From assembly GCF_965638725.1 (NCBI RefSeq), contig NC_134949.1, forward strand, positions 53,844,151 through 53,908,150: 64,000 bases of DNA. Direction: 5' to 3'. A model generated the notes under the pieces. That model ran no database searches. It was not told where the DNA came from and saw only the letters and a program-made list of their open reading frames with translations. Shown one piece after another: positions 1 through 12,228 of this stretch. Every line of letters starts with the position of its first letter. Within the stretch, counting starts at the first letter, position 1. This DNA is from Aptenodytes patagonicus (taxonomy: Eukaryota > Chordata > Aves > Sphenisciformes > Spheniscidae). Made by a program: the position numbers and the translations under genes.

Positions 1-3000
1 AATTAAAATCAGTCAAACAAAAATAACAAATACACAGTTTGTGGTAAGATATCTACTTAAAAAAAAAATTATCTGTGGAGTCACACCGAAGGAAAAGTAA
101 AACATCTCAATTTTGTCTGTAGCAGGTGTCAGAAGTTATTCCTGAAATGCACCATACTTTCATGATTGACTTGTTTCTTGGATTTAAGACTGATAGATTA
201 GTACATATCAGAAAGGATAAAATAAATATTGTTCTACACTCCATATGATCTGAAATCCTTCCAGACCCAAATAACAACTAATTCCAGGTTCTACTACTGC
301 TGGTCCTCCTTGCAGGAAGCAGGAAAGGATGCACATCTCTCAGAGCTAGCTCAGAAGGGAAGAGAGGAGAACAGTCAAAGGATCCAGAATACTTCAGCAT
401 GAGGGTACCTGCTTACCAAGTGAGTAGAAAAAGCGAACGGAGGTGAACTTCATTTAGTTGTGTAGATTTTATCTGGGAAAAGAGCAGTAGGCATCTCTCA
501 GAAGGAAAGAAGATTAAGAGTAAGATTATGCTGTGAGAGCTTATGAGAGAAAGCTGGGAAAAGGTACGAGAGCTGTATTAACTTAGAATTCTAAGGACTG
601 AGACACTTGTCTTATGGGATTAAAGGGTTAAAGCAACAGATATTCTCATCGCTGTCAGCCTGGTCTGTCAGAGTTCAAATTTACCAATTATCCTGAAGCC
701 AGCTGTCCCTACTATTCCGTTCTAAATTTAATAGTCTTGGGAAAATGTTATCTTTCTAAATTAAAATGATTTACAAAAGACAGGGTAAACCACTGCCAAG
801 TAAGATATCCACTTAGCCACACACATACACACTCTTTCACTCTTACTGAATACACCCTCCCCGCTTTTACTATCTCACACTATACACTTGTTCCTGAAGA
901 ACACCTACAGTTTTAAAGAAGACATTTCAGTACTTTTATCCTTTCCACTTTTACTCCCTTCCTCCTACTTTATTTCTCCCCATGGTAAATCAATTCTGAT
1001 AGAAGCTTCCATTTTTCAGATGCTTATGCATATACTTAGTTCTATGACTTTGGATGCCTACAGAAATATGAAATTTGTTCAGATTTAATTAAATTCTTGC
1101 TTTTCTAGTTTATCTTGAATTCTGCAATTGCCAATCAATACATTTTTAATTCTGTGCTCATAAATTAATGGATAGTCTTACATTTTCGTCTTTTCAGTTG
1201 ACTGAAAGTGAAGTTCAGTTGAAAACATTGCCATTAAAAATGTGATTTTAGGGCAAAAGATCAAGATAAATAAAGAATAATTTGATAATAAAACTTGGTA
1301 TGATATTGTATTAATAACGCAAACTAGAAGACAAACATTAACAATAATTATTATCCTTAAAGGAACTACTCAAATATTATTAAGATGTATTCCTAAACAA
1401 AAATATTTGAATAGTTGATCTATTTATAAATAAGAAATTAATGATAATTTCAAACTGTCTTCTGAATTTTGTTCAATTTTAAGCCTGACAAAGAATGACA
1501 GCTTTATTTCACTTTGACCACAACTGCCACAAAATCACTTTAGAAGGCAAACTACATGCATGGAATATTTTGGGGGGATGGGTAATGCTAGATCTGTTTA
1601 AATTAAGCCTTAATGTATTTGATTAATCTGCTATCAGTCAACTGTATGATGTTTCACTGACATTACTCCTTGTCATTTCTAATTCACTGTCTATTACGCT
1701 TTCCACGAATTTTCAATCACGCACTTCGCTAAACATAGTCATAAACACCTGAATAGGAAATCATCTAATACACCTGAAATGGAATAATGTAATACAAAAC
1801 TAATACATGATGCACCCATTCCAACTGTTTAAATACAATACTCTTCTCGGAATGTCAGCGCAATACTCTGAAGATGTGCTTAAGATCCTGTTGGCTTCAA
1901 TAGCCTTGGTGATGTACTAAAAGTGAAACTTACGTCTCTTGAGGTTCATAGAAGCATTTCAGTTCTCAGATTCAGCCTCAAACACCACCAACTGAAGGTG
2001 GTTTCGTAACTTCATTGCAGATTGCATCTTCAATGCGGAAGGACAGGGAGGACAGTTGTCACAGATCCAGTATAAAACATAAGGATCTATTTCAAAACAT
2101 GGGCACCTAGATATCAAGTGTAAGTTATAAATAAACATGTTAGGTGCTGCCTATAGTCACTAACTTTCACTATAGTGAAAGTCAGATTATCATTAAGTTT
2201 GATACAGTTTCTGAAAACGAAATGGCAAACCTGTAGATGCAGGGCATAATTTTATCAAGTGAAAGTAGCGCAGATTAGATCAGCAGTCTGCTATCATGAG
2301 AACATTTTCACCAATCTGAGGATCTGCTTTAACCTCAAATTATTTAAGAAATTATTGAAAAGATGTTACAACTTATTGCTAGTAATAATATGTTAGTCTT
2401 AATACACCATTTAAGTAAAAAAATGTTCATTATTTGAGATGTCAAGAATAGCTCCTGTCATATGTGCTAGATCAGCTACGTGGCTAAATGACAGATTTTG
2501 CCCCAACTACCTGCAGGTACTGCCAGATATGAATTCCTCTGGGTGTTTCAACACAAAATGAACTAGGCACCGGAATGTCTCCCAGGCACCAACTGTGTGA
2601 CACCATTTTTATTACAGATATCAAAGAAGAGGAAAACAAATACCAAGATGCACCAATTCCTATGGGGGAGTTGAGGGAAAAAACCAAAAAGACTGAAAGT
2701 AGACAAGCTAAAGTTGAAAGGAACTGAATACCTAAATGCAGACATCCGAGGAACTCTAGACAGATGCTAGAAAGACAAGAACCACTTGCCCATACTAAAA
2801 GATGTGAAAAGCAATCACAATTCTGGCACACCCTTTTTTTGTAGCCTTGAGCAAAAATTGAGATAAAATGTTGGGGTTTTTTCTATGACTTTTGTTTGCC
2901 TGTGTTTTTGTATTGTAAACTGTTTGGGATTAGGAGTATTCTTACTATATGTTGCTAGAGAATTTAGGTACCCTGAGCTTTCTTGAGATCTCTCAATTCT

Positions 3001-5231
3001 TTTGATAGTATAAACAGAAGTATCTGTATAGAGTGGTTGTCTAAAGTATCTGATATCAACTTCTGCATAATCAGTATTCTTTATATAATGTCTTTATAAT
3101 TTTATTTGTATTCTTATATTCTTTAATTATCAAACTGTTTTACTGAGCTCAAGCCATTCCTGCAGATTTACTATAGTCTAATCCTGTCCTATAAAGTATT
3201 TTGTAATCGTTTCCAGTTTTTCAGCATCTGTCAGTTTGACTAATGTAATTTTGGTTTCTTCCTCCAAAATTAAAATACTCAGCAGAATCAAACTTTGGCA
3301 TGTCCCCAAGTGACAACTTATTTCAAGACACTGAACAAAGGAAACAAACAGGTTGGAGGAACATGACAGCTTTCATACCAGACCTTCTTGAGATTAGCTT
3401 GGGAGTCAGCCACATTTAAATGCATCTTACTCTTTGTTTTACTGTTAGAGTAACCCTCTAGTTACTAACCCTAAAATTTGGTAGAATAAGCTATCATTTA
3501 TAGTCTCTATTTTTAGTCTCTTATCTAGTAAAACTTTACATCATTCATATTCAAGCTAATGCAATGTGGTTTTTTCCATTATTAAGATTTTAAGAATCAG
3601 AGTGTCATTTGGTTTACTTAAATCCAATTCTATATTTAAAATAAAAATGTTGAATATTCTGTATTCCTTTCATTATCTAATTTTATAACTCTTTTTTAAA
3701 ATGGAACTGAGTTTTTCATAAATTATGATTCATGAATTATTAATGTTTTCTGCCCAGGTTCTAGATAATTGATGATTTTTTTCTTCATATTCAAAGTAAA
3801 ATGATAGTAAAATATTATCTTAGACTTATGCAAAGCAATATTTATCATCATATTTTTCCTTTTTGAAAACTATGAACCATACTGTGGCATGATTTCAGTT
3901 CTTCACAATTTTCTTTAAAAAAGAATTCTCAGAGATGGAGTACATTTTCAAGCTAATATCCTTAATAAAATAAAACATCCAGCCTATATAACAAAAAAGT
4001 ACTTAAGTATCATGTATTCTGAAATTTGCATTTTTTTGGGGGAGAAATTTTACAAGGTCTTCTCCCATTACTTATTAGTCAAATACTTTGAGAATGAGAC
4101 TTTCATAGTCAAGACTGATTTATAAAGGCATTCAATGTACTGGCATTCTGAAGCTAGTTCTCCACTTGGAACATGTTACCAGTACAGCAGTACTAGTGTA
4201 ATACAAAGTGCCTGTAACATGCATATATGCTGGATGTGAGCAAAACAGCACTTTTACTGGCACAAAGGACTTCTCCCATTCACTTTCCAGAGTAACTAGT
4301 TAAACCAATAAAATTAACTTCATTTACTGAGGGATTTAATTCTTCCTTTTATATATATACACACATATAAATAAATGCCCTTTCTTACCCTTTCAATCAG
4401 CAGGTTTTTAATCCACAAATTTTCATGCACTTTCATGCATGATTTTTTGAAAAGTCTCTTAAATCTTAATATTATTTTAGGATTTCTCAAACTATTTCCA
4501 TCCTACTTGATTACAGTATTCCCTTCATTCTACTATAATAATCAGATTTTCTTTTGTAAACACTAAGTAAGTTCCTTGAGTGTACTATTCATGCACTAAC
4601 ACATTCTACGAATCTGTTCATCCTACCATGCAAAATTAAATAAATCATGGTCTCCTGTATAAACTGTGCTAAAAAGTTACTGCCCATCAGTAAAAAACAG
4701 ATCCAGGGGTGTTCTTTCTCTAGCTAACTTTTCTTCTTTATGGATGGTAAATTTAGAAAGTGCCCTAGCAACACTGCCTATTCTTAAGCATTACCTCCAC
4801 TCCCCAGTGTAAAATCACATTTTACTTTGCTTATGACTATAATTGCTTTATTTGAGTTGGAATTTCATATGTCAGACATCTGCCTCAGACTGAAGAGTTC
4901 TAAGAAAGGAGATCTAGAGTCATAGGAGAAAATATGGGATTTCTGAGGGCAGGAAATGTGAGTGAGCAGATGATAAAGAGAAATTCACAGGATATTAAAA
5001 TAAAATTAAATGAGAAGACAGAAAAGGGGACCGAACTAGTACAGGCAAGACCAGAATTTTGGAGAGGGGGAGTTGAAAGAATGAAAACAGCTGAGTAAAA
5101 ATACTGGAAGCATCAGCCTTCAAGGTAAGACTAAGAGCTGTGAAAGGACACAAAGAAGCACAAGGTATTTGGAGTAAAGGCTAAAGCTAAGAAGACAGTT
5201 GGACAGATTAGAAGAGTTGAACTTCCATTGA
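1..5231. other. intronic, no gene seen
   Basis: AT-rich unique-looking sequence. The longest open frame is a 115-codon minus-strand frame at 2484-2831; it has no recognisable domain and no splice context. A 20-bp palindrome at 2163-2182 and a TA/CA-rich patch near 4350-4372 are the only structured elements I noticed. Confidence 0.6.
2163..2182. repeat. 20-bp perfect palindrome
   Basis: The sequence ACTTTCACTATAGTGAAAGT equals its own reverse complement over all 20 bases, with no spacer. Its flanks do not extend the symmetry. Function unknown; it may be chance or the remnant of a small inverted duplication. Confidence 0.9.
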
Positions 5232-5236
5232 GTGAG

Positions 5237-5802
5237 TGCCATCGTTTAACCTCAGCTGGCAACTGAGCACCACACAGCCGCTCGCTCACTCTCCCCGCCC
5301 CTCGGTGGGATGGGGGAGAGAATTGGAAGAGCACAAGTTAGAAAAACTCGTGGGTTGAGATAAAAACAGTTTAATAATTAAAATAAAATAAAATAGTAAT
5401 AACAATAACAATAATAAAAAAAGAATATACAAAGCAAGTGATGCACAATGCAATTGCTCACCACCCACCGACCGAAGCCCAGCCAGTCCCTGAGCAGCGG
5501 CCCCCCTGGCCAGCTTTCCCCAGTTTATGTACTGAGCATGATGTCACATGGTATGGAATGTCCCTTTGGCCAGTTTGGGTCAGCTGTCCTGGCTGTGCCC
5601 CCTCCCAGCTTCTTGTGCACCTCCAGCCTTCTCAGTCGGTAGAGCATGGGGAGCTGAAAAGTCCTTGACTAGTGTAAGCACTACGTAGCAACAACTAAAG
5701 CATCGGTGTGTTATCAACATTGTTCTCATCCTAAATCCAAAACACAGCACTGTACCAGCTACTAGGAAGAAAATTAACTCTATCCCTGCCGAAACCAGGA
5801 CA
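5237..5802 (-). mobile_element. solo LTR, ERVL-type endogenous retrovirus
   Basis: The 566-bp element reads TGTCCTGG at its 5' end (5802 on the minus strand) and ends in GGCA at 5237, so both ends carry the TG...CA of LTRs. It is flanked by a perfect 5-bp direct repeat, GTGAG, at 5232-5236 and 5803-5807. A 5-bp duplication is typical of ERVL-class integrations, whereas ERVK usually gives 6. No internal gag or pol sequence is present on either side, so this is a solo LTR left after LTR-LTR recombination. An A/T-rich stretch near 5360-5425 (TATTAAAC and TTTATT-type repeats on the minus strand) fits a polyadenylation region. It lies in the same orientation as ANKS1B. Open frames inside it are not genes. 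Confidence 0.85.
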
Positions 5803-5807
5803 GTGAG

Positions 5808-7810
5808 CAGAAACATTTGTTAGATACTCTGCTAGAATGCATTTTTCTAAACTGAATCCCATGATAACTGACCAAATGTCAGCAACAATTTTGGCAAAAT
5901 AATAATGCACGTGACCACTGACTACTCCCACCAAGCATTCCACTAAAGCACAGAGAGTTCTGTGCAGCACATCTTAAAGTGCCATCTCTGTTACTGACCT
6001 ACATCAGGTTCATCTAGTTAGTGGCTTGCAAGCTTGATCAGGCCTAAAAGATTACTTCTTTGGCCATGAATACTCAGGTTCTTAGCCCCATGAGCTGTTA
6101 CCATGTGGCTGGTCAGCTGTGATGCAAAAAATGCACAGGTCTAATGTATATGAGTGTTGATACCAGAAACAGGAATTTCTAATTTATCAGTTTGTTTTTA
6201 GAAAAAAAAAAAGGAAATTACATAGATACAATCATGTCAAAATATTATTAGAAGTCACACTGAAAAGTCAAGAAATAGCACAAATAGGACTTTATGATCT
6301 TAATTCAATTCCTGCTTATGTATGCATAATCGTTGATTCCATGATCTATTAATTGCATGCATTTTTTTTCCTCAGTAAACCTTCCTCAGCCTGTCTACGT
6401 AACCTAGCTAAAGGTAGGTCATGATTCTGTATCAACAGAACCTGTTGAATGTAAAGTTAAACAGCAAGGGAAATATATTCTGAATGAACTAGAGGACTGC
6501 AAGGGGAAAAAGAAGAAATTCGTATGCAGGGTAGTGCAATGTCACCCTAGAAGATGCAGACTTTTTCTACCACAGAGGTTTTTTTCACAGTAGGAGAGTC
6601 TCTTAAATCCAACTTTGCAAGAATGATCATTAAGCATGTAACTTTCAGCGTGCCCAACTTCATATGCTGAGTTTTGACTGTAAAAGCACTATTTGCAGTT
6701 GCCCTGGTAGTCAGAGGAAATTGTGCTTTGCGCTTTTAAATGGTATGTGATGACAACTGTTCTGCAAAATCAGAAATCAGGTTTTAGGTGTTTTGAACTA
6801 CGCATCTAAAATTACCCAATAACATCGACCTTAATGTCTCAGGGCTTCACAGATCCATTTGTAAAATGCAGTAATGATACCCTGTCATCAAACAAGGTTG
6901 TTTCAAAAATAAATGCATTATGTTTGCAAAACTTTACTGAGAAGCATGTGAGGGAAATAATTCTCTTTATAGAAACATCTGCATAATGTGCACTAAAGGC
7001 ATAAGCCCACACTAACAACGAGGAAATAAAATACTAAATAGCAACTAACTAAGGGAGCACCATCCATCTTGTACTATGAAAGGGGAGTGAATTCTAGCTG
7101 AAGAATACCATGCGATAATGTACAACATTTCAGTGGTACATACAACATGCCATCAACATACAGTCCACATGCCACGGTTCATGGGCAGACTGTCTGCAGA
7201 CAAACATGGTTACAGAGACATAGGAACTGTCTGCGTAAAGCCAGTTTGGATCTAATAGTGCTTCTTAGCCAACCGCATGCAGTTATAATGCTTCCAAAGC
7301 TAGCAAATATCTGGAAGAATTGTAGTCACATTTGCACGCTGCTGAATCTGAGCTAAGAAGTCCTGCTAGACCCAAGCTTGCTCTGTGTAGATTTAGGCTG
7401 GGTGTCATTCCTCCATGTATGTGAATCTAAGCAGATCCAGATATAGACTGTTAGCTGGCTCTGTTGACCCTGATGCAGATAATGTCATCCACAGATAATA
7501 TAGGTGAGTGTTACTTCACTGTGCTTCCCAGTGCTTCTGGGTCTGAGAGACCCTAAATGTGCCCTCTCCACTTCTATGGCTCTGTGCCTAGACTTAACAT
7601 GTTTCAGAAGGAGAGAGGCTTAGGAAGTGGAGTGCAGAAGTACATCACCTTGATCTTTGCAAGACAGCTTTTTTACCCGTTACATGAACTACCTCTTTCT
7701 CAAGACAATTGCAAACTGACTGTAAAGAACTTCCCTTCCATATCTTCTCTTTATATCTCTTCTGAATAGAATATGCTCATCCATACTTATGTTTTAAGTA
7801 GCAAAATCAT
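5808..7810. other. intronic, no gene seen
   Basis: Unique-looking AT-rich sequence between the solo LTR and the CR1. Several short open frames occur (for example 7147-7356 and 7557-7769), but none shows a domain, a splice frame or a repeat signature. Confidence 0.55.
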
Positions 7811-7905
7811 CATAGAATCATAGAATCATAGAATAGTTTGGGTTGGAAGGGACCTCTGAAGGTCATCTAGTCCAACACCCCTGCCGTGGGCAGGGACATC
7901 TTCAA

Positions 7906-10608
7906 CTAGATCAGGTTGCTCAGAGCCCCGTCCAACCTGACCTGGAATGTTTCCAGGGAGGGGGCATCCACCACCTCTCTGGGCAACCTGTGCCAATGTT
8001 TCACCACCCTCAGCGTAAAAAATTTCTTCCTTATATCTAGTCTAAATCTACCCCCCCCCTTTAGTTTAAAGCCATTCCCCCTTGTCCTGTCACAACAGGC
8101 CCTGCTAAAAAGTTTGACGCCATTTTTTCTATAAGCCCCCTTTAAGTACTGAGAGGCTGCAATAAGGTCTCCCCAAAGCCACCTCTTCTCTAGGCTGAAC
8201 AACCCCAACTCTTTCAGCCTTTCTTCATAGGAGAGGTGTTCCATCCCCCTGATCATTTTCGTGGCACTCTTCTGGACCCGCTCCAACAGGTCTGTGTCTT
8301 TCTTATGCTGAGGGCTCCAGAGCTGGACGCAGTACTCCAGGTGGGGTCTCACCAGAGCAGAGTAGAGGGGCAGAATCACCTCCCTCGACCTGCTGGCCAT
8401 GCTTCTTTTGATGCAGCCCAGGATACGATTGGCCTTCTGGGCTGCAAGCGCACATGTCCAGCTTTTCATCCACCAGTACCCCCAAGTCCTTCTCGGCAGG
8501 ACTGCTCTCAATCCCTTCATCCCCCAGCCTGTATTGATACCAGGGGTTGCCCCGACCCAGGTGCAGGACCTTGCACTTGGCCTTGTTAAACCTCATGAGG
8601 TTCACACAGGCCCACTTCTTCAGCTTGTCCGGGTCCCTCTGGATGGCATCCCATCCCTCTGGCATGTCAACCACACCACTCAGCTTGGTGTCATCTGCAA
8701 ACTTACTGAGGGTGCACTCGATCCCACTGTCTATGTCATTGATGAAGATATCAAACAGTACTGCTCCCAATACTCCCTGCGGGACGCCACTCGTCACCAA
8801 CCTCCATCTGGACATTGAGCCGTTGACCACTACCCTCTGGGTGCGACCATCTAACCAATTCCTCACCCACCGGACAGTCCACCCATCAAACCCATTCCTC
8901 TCCAGTTTAGAGAGAAGGATGTTGTGGGGGACCGTGTCAAAGGCCTCACAGAGGTCCAGATAGATGACATCTGTAGCCCTTCCCGTGACCCCTGATGTAG
9001 TCACTCCATCATAGAAGGCCACTAGGTTAGTCAGGCAGGACTTGCCCTTGGTGAAGCCATGCTGGCTGTCTCGAATCACCTCCCTGTCCTCCATGTGCCT
9101 TAGCATAGCTTCCTGGAGGATCTGTTCCATGATCTTCCCAGGCACAGAGGGGAGACTGACTGGCCTGTAGTTCCCTGGGTCTTCCTTTTTTCCCTTTTTA
9201 AAAATGGGGGTTATGTTTCCCCTTTTCCAGTCGGTGGGAACTTCACCGGACTGCCACGACATCTCAAATACGATGGATAGTGGCTTAGCAACTTCATCCG
9301 CCAGTTCCTTCAGGACCCGCAGATGGATCTCATCGGGTCCCATGGACTTGTGCACCTTCAGGTGCCTTAGATGGTCTCGAACCTGATGTTCTCCCACAGT
9401 GGGCGGCTCTTCATTCTCCCAGTCCACGCCTTTGCCTTCTGTGGCTTGGGCGGTGAGGCTCGAGCACTTGCCGGTGAAGACCGAGGAAAAAAAGTCACTG
9501 AGTGCCTCCGCCCTATCCATATCCCAGGTAACCAGGTCTCCCGTTTCATTCCAGAGAGGGCCCACATTCTCCCTTGTCTTCCTTTTGTCCCCAATGTACG
9601 TATAGAATCTTTTCTTGTTGCCCTTGACGTCCCTGGCCAGATTTAATTCTATCAGGGCTTTAGCTTTCCTAACCTGATCCCTGGCTGCTCGGACAATTGC
9701 TCTGTATTCCTCCCAGGCTACCTGTCCTTGCTTCCACCCTCTGTAGGCTTCCTTTTTGTGTTTGAGTTTGTCCAGGAGCAACTTGTTCATCCATGCAGGC
9801 CTCCTGGTGTTTCTGCCTGACTTCCTCTTTGCTGGGATGCATCGCTCCTGAGCTTGAAGGAGGTGATCCTTGAATATTACCCAGCTTTCTTGGGCCCCTC
9901 TTCCCTCCAGGGCTTTGTCCCACGGCACTCTGCCAAGCAGATCCCTGAAGAGGCCAAAGTCTGCTCTCCTGAAGTCCACGGTAGTGAGCTTGCTGTGTGC
10001 CCTCCTCGGTGCCCTCAGGATCTTGAACTCCACCATTTCGTGGTCACTGCAGCCCAGGCTGCCCTTGAGCTTCACATTCCCCAGCAGCCCCTCCTTGTTG
10101 GTGAGAACAAGGTCCAGCACAGCACCTCTCCTCGTTGGCTCCTCTACCACTTGGAGAAGGAAGTTATCATCAACGCATTCCAAGAACCTCCCGGATTGCT
10201 TATGCCCTGCTGTGTTGTCCCTCCAACAGTATCGGGGTGGCTGAAGTCCCCCATGAGGACCAGGGCTTGTGAGCATGAGGCTGCTCCTATCTGTCTACAG
10301 AGGGCCTCATCCACCCGGTCTTCCTGGTCAGGTGGCCTGTAGCAGACCCCCACCATAATGTCACCTGTCCCTGCCTTCCCTTTAATCCTGACCCATAAGC
10401 TCTCGGTCAGCTCCTCATCCATCCCCAGGCAGAGCTCCATGCACTCCAGCTGGTCATTGACATAGAGGGCGACACCCCCTCCTCGTCTCCCCTGCCTGTC
10501 CTTCCTAAAGAGCCTGTATCCCTCCATCCCAACACTCCAGTCATAGGAGCCATCCCACCACATCTCCGTGATGCCAATAAGGTCGTAGCCCTGCAGGCGT
10601 GCACACAT
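7906..10608 (-). pseudogene. CR1 ORF2 (endonuclease + reverse transcriptase), frameshifted
   Basis: ORF2 of CR1 encodes an APE-type endonuclease followed by a reverse transcriptase that performs target-primed reverse transcription. Here it is split over three frames. The endonuclease part (10608-10144) shows ITEMWWD, the YRPPDQE block and GDFSHPD, where most CR1 copies have Asn in place of Ser. The reverse transcriptase part is open for 657 codons (10276-8303), with the fingers/palm block, [19 protein letters not shown] and the catalytic FADD. The tail (8520-7906) continues in another frame with [13 protein letters not shown]. The second break is near 8460, where 11 bases present in the copy at 49.6 kb are missing; the first break is near 10150-10270. 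A dead element. Confidence 0.88.
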
Positions 10609-10833
10609 CTCTTAACGCCTCTTGTTTATTCCCCATGCTACTTACATTTGCATAGAGGCATTTAAGTTGGGCCCCTGATGAAGCTGTCTTACTGGCTGGA
10701 GTTCCTTTGTGCTGCTCTTCAGGCCCTCTCTTGCTGACCCGTGTTCCTTCTCCAGGCTCTGGGCATCTATTGCTGGTCCTGGCATCAAACTGGTAGGAGT
10801 GGGATGGATTGAGGTTCCCCTCCCCCGGCATCT

Positions 10834-11190
10834 CTAGTTTAAAGCCCTCTTCACCAGCTTGGCAAGCCTATGACTGAAGATGTTCTTCCCCTCCTCTGAC
10901 AGATGGGCCCTGTCAGCCCCCAGTAGACCAGGTTTCTCAAAGCGAGTCCCATGGTCTAAGTAGCCGAACCCCTGGCTGTGGCACCAGTCCCATAACCATT
11001 TGTTGACTCGCCAGATTCGACTGGCCCTTTCAAACCCCTTCCCTTTCACCGGCAGGATTGATGAAAAAACTACCTGCGCTCCTGAGTCCCTTACCGCCGC
11101 TCCCAGGGCTCTGTAGTCCTTCTTGGTAGTCCTCAGACTGCTCCTCGCTGTGTCACTGGTACCCATCTCCCCAGGTTTGTTATAAACCAC
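10834..11190 (-). pseudogene. CR1 ORF1 C-terminal fragment (SGNH/esterase-like)
   Basis: About 118 codons remain of the first CR1 protein. CR1 ORF1 is known to contain an esterase-like (SGNH hydrolase) domain. The fragment begins just before the block that usually reads GTND, here GTSD (Asn changed to Ser). It then has the conserved AQVVFSSILPVKGKG stretch and ends with GADRAHLSEEGK, which fits the D..H block of SGNH enzymes. The N-terminal half is absent because the element is 5'-truncated here. The open frame ends before ORF2 begins. Confidence 0.75.
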
Positions 11191-11195
11191 TAAAT

Positions 11196-12010
11196 TAGCC
11201 AGTCACTGTACTTTCCCCAACTCTTTTTGCTTTTCTATACAAATAATTACTTTAATTATGTTATTCTTCATCCTTATTCCAAAGCAGCTCCACTGTAAAT
11301 CTGAAGCACCTGAGTGTAAATTCTTTTGTTTACAATACATTAAAAAGAAAGGCATTTCTGAACATGATACCTATACAACACAATCTAGTAATATCACCAA
11401 AGTCAATCCAATGCTTGTGAATCTAAAACTTTTCTCTCTTTACCGCCAGTAATCTCTAGTCACACTTTTTTTTCTTTTCACTTGTAGCTGTCATCTAAAT
11501 TATCTCTGAAAATATATCAGACATTCTCATCTTAAGCTCTTTTCTTAAATGTCTGAAGTACTTCATGTTCCTATCAGGTATTTCTCCTCAGGCTTTTATT
11601 CCTTCATGAAGTTAAGTATAATCAGTCAAATACTCCAGGAATTCTTTAGGATATTTGCTATTCTTATTATGGTAAGTCTCAGTTCATAGAAAAGAGTATA
11701 CAACCCAAGCAGATTTCCATATTCTAAGTAAAACATGTCTTCTCCTCCCTTTCACTCTTTTCCTTTTTAATGTTGGATGGGATTATGGGTGACTTGTCCT
11801 GTTTTAGTCTAATCATACTTGTCATTGGCTCATCCTCAGGGAGGAGCACCAATTTTCTTCTAAACAAAGACATTAATTTCTCTTTTTTCAGACTACTTCT
11901 TTTTGTCACTATATCCTTCCATCTAACTATTTCCAGCTCAATAGGCAATGCTTCCTGATTTGCATTCTTGTATTATTTTGTTTCAGGTGATTCTTTTTAT
12001 GATTTAAACT
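11196..12010. other. intronic, no gene seen
   Basis: Unique-looking T-rich DNA between the CR1 5' break and the purine tract. No exon or repeat signature recognised. Confidence 0.5.
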
Positions 12011-12228
12011 GGGAGGGAGAGAGAGAGAAAGAGGGAGGCAGAGAGAGATGTGGATGGAGAGAGAGGGGAGGAGAGAGAGAGGGTGGATGGAAAGATAGAT
12101 TAATAGGGAGAGAGAGTGATGGGGAGAGAGAGGCAGAGAAAGGCAGGGAGGGGGAACAGGGAGGGGGGAGAGAGGTGGGCAGAGAAACGAAGAGAGAGAG
12201 ATGGGGGAAAGGGAGAGAAAGAAAAGGA
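12011..12228. repeat. GA-rich purine tract
   Basis: About 220 bases almost entirely of A and G on the plus strand, built from imperfect GAGA, GGGA and GGCA units. The 89-codon open frame through it (Glu, Arg, Gly) is a composition artefact. Long polypurine tracts of this kind can form triplex structures, but nothing more is shown by the sequence. Confidence 0.9.

Larger units (their letters stand above)
7811..11195 (-). mobile_element. CR1 LINE, long 5'-truncated copy
   Basis: Sense strand is minus. The 3' end at about 7811 carries the tandem ATTCTATG tail diagnostic of CR1. Reading towards higher coordinates on the minus strand gives the 3' UTR, the reverse transcriptase part of ORF2, the APE-like endonuclease, and the C-terminal part of ORF1. 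The copy stops inside ORF1 at about 11195, where unique DNA begins. At about 3.4 kb it is far longer than the other, mostly 3'-only, CR1 copies here. It carries at least two frame breaks, so it is not autonomous. It lies in the same orientation as ANKS1B, in intron 1. Confidence 0.93.

Noticed and set aside
2484..2831. 115-codon minus-strand frame
   Set aside because: No start context, domain or splice frame; Leu/Ser/Phe-rich composition is expected from this AT-rich DNA.
5131..5970. Several overlapping frames of 60-79 codons
   Set aside because: They lie in or across the solo LTR and follow its composition; no viral gene is present.
8236..10342. Plus-strand frames of 60-162 codons
   Set aside because: Antisense shadows of CR1 ORF2.
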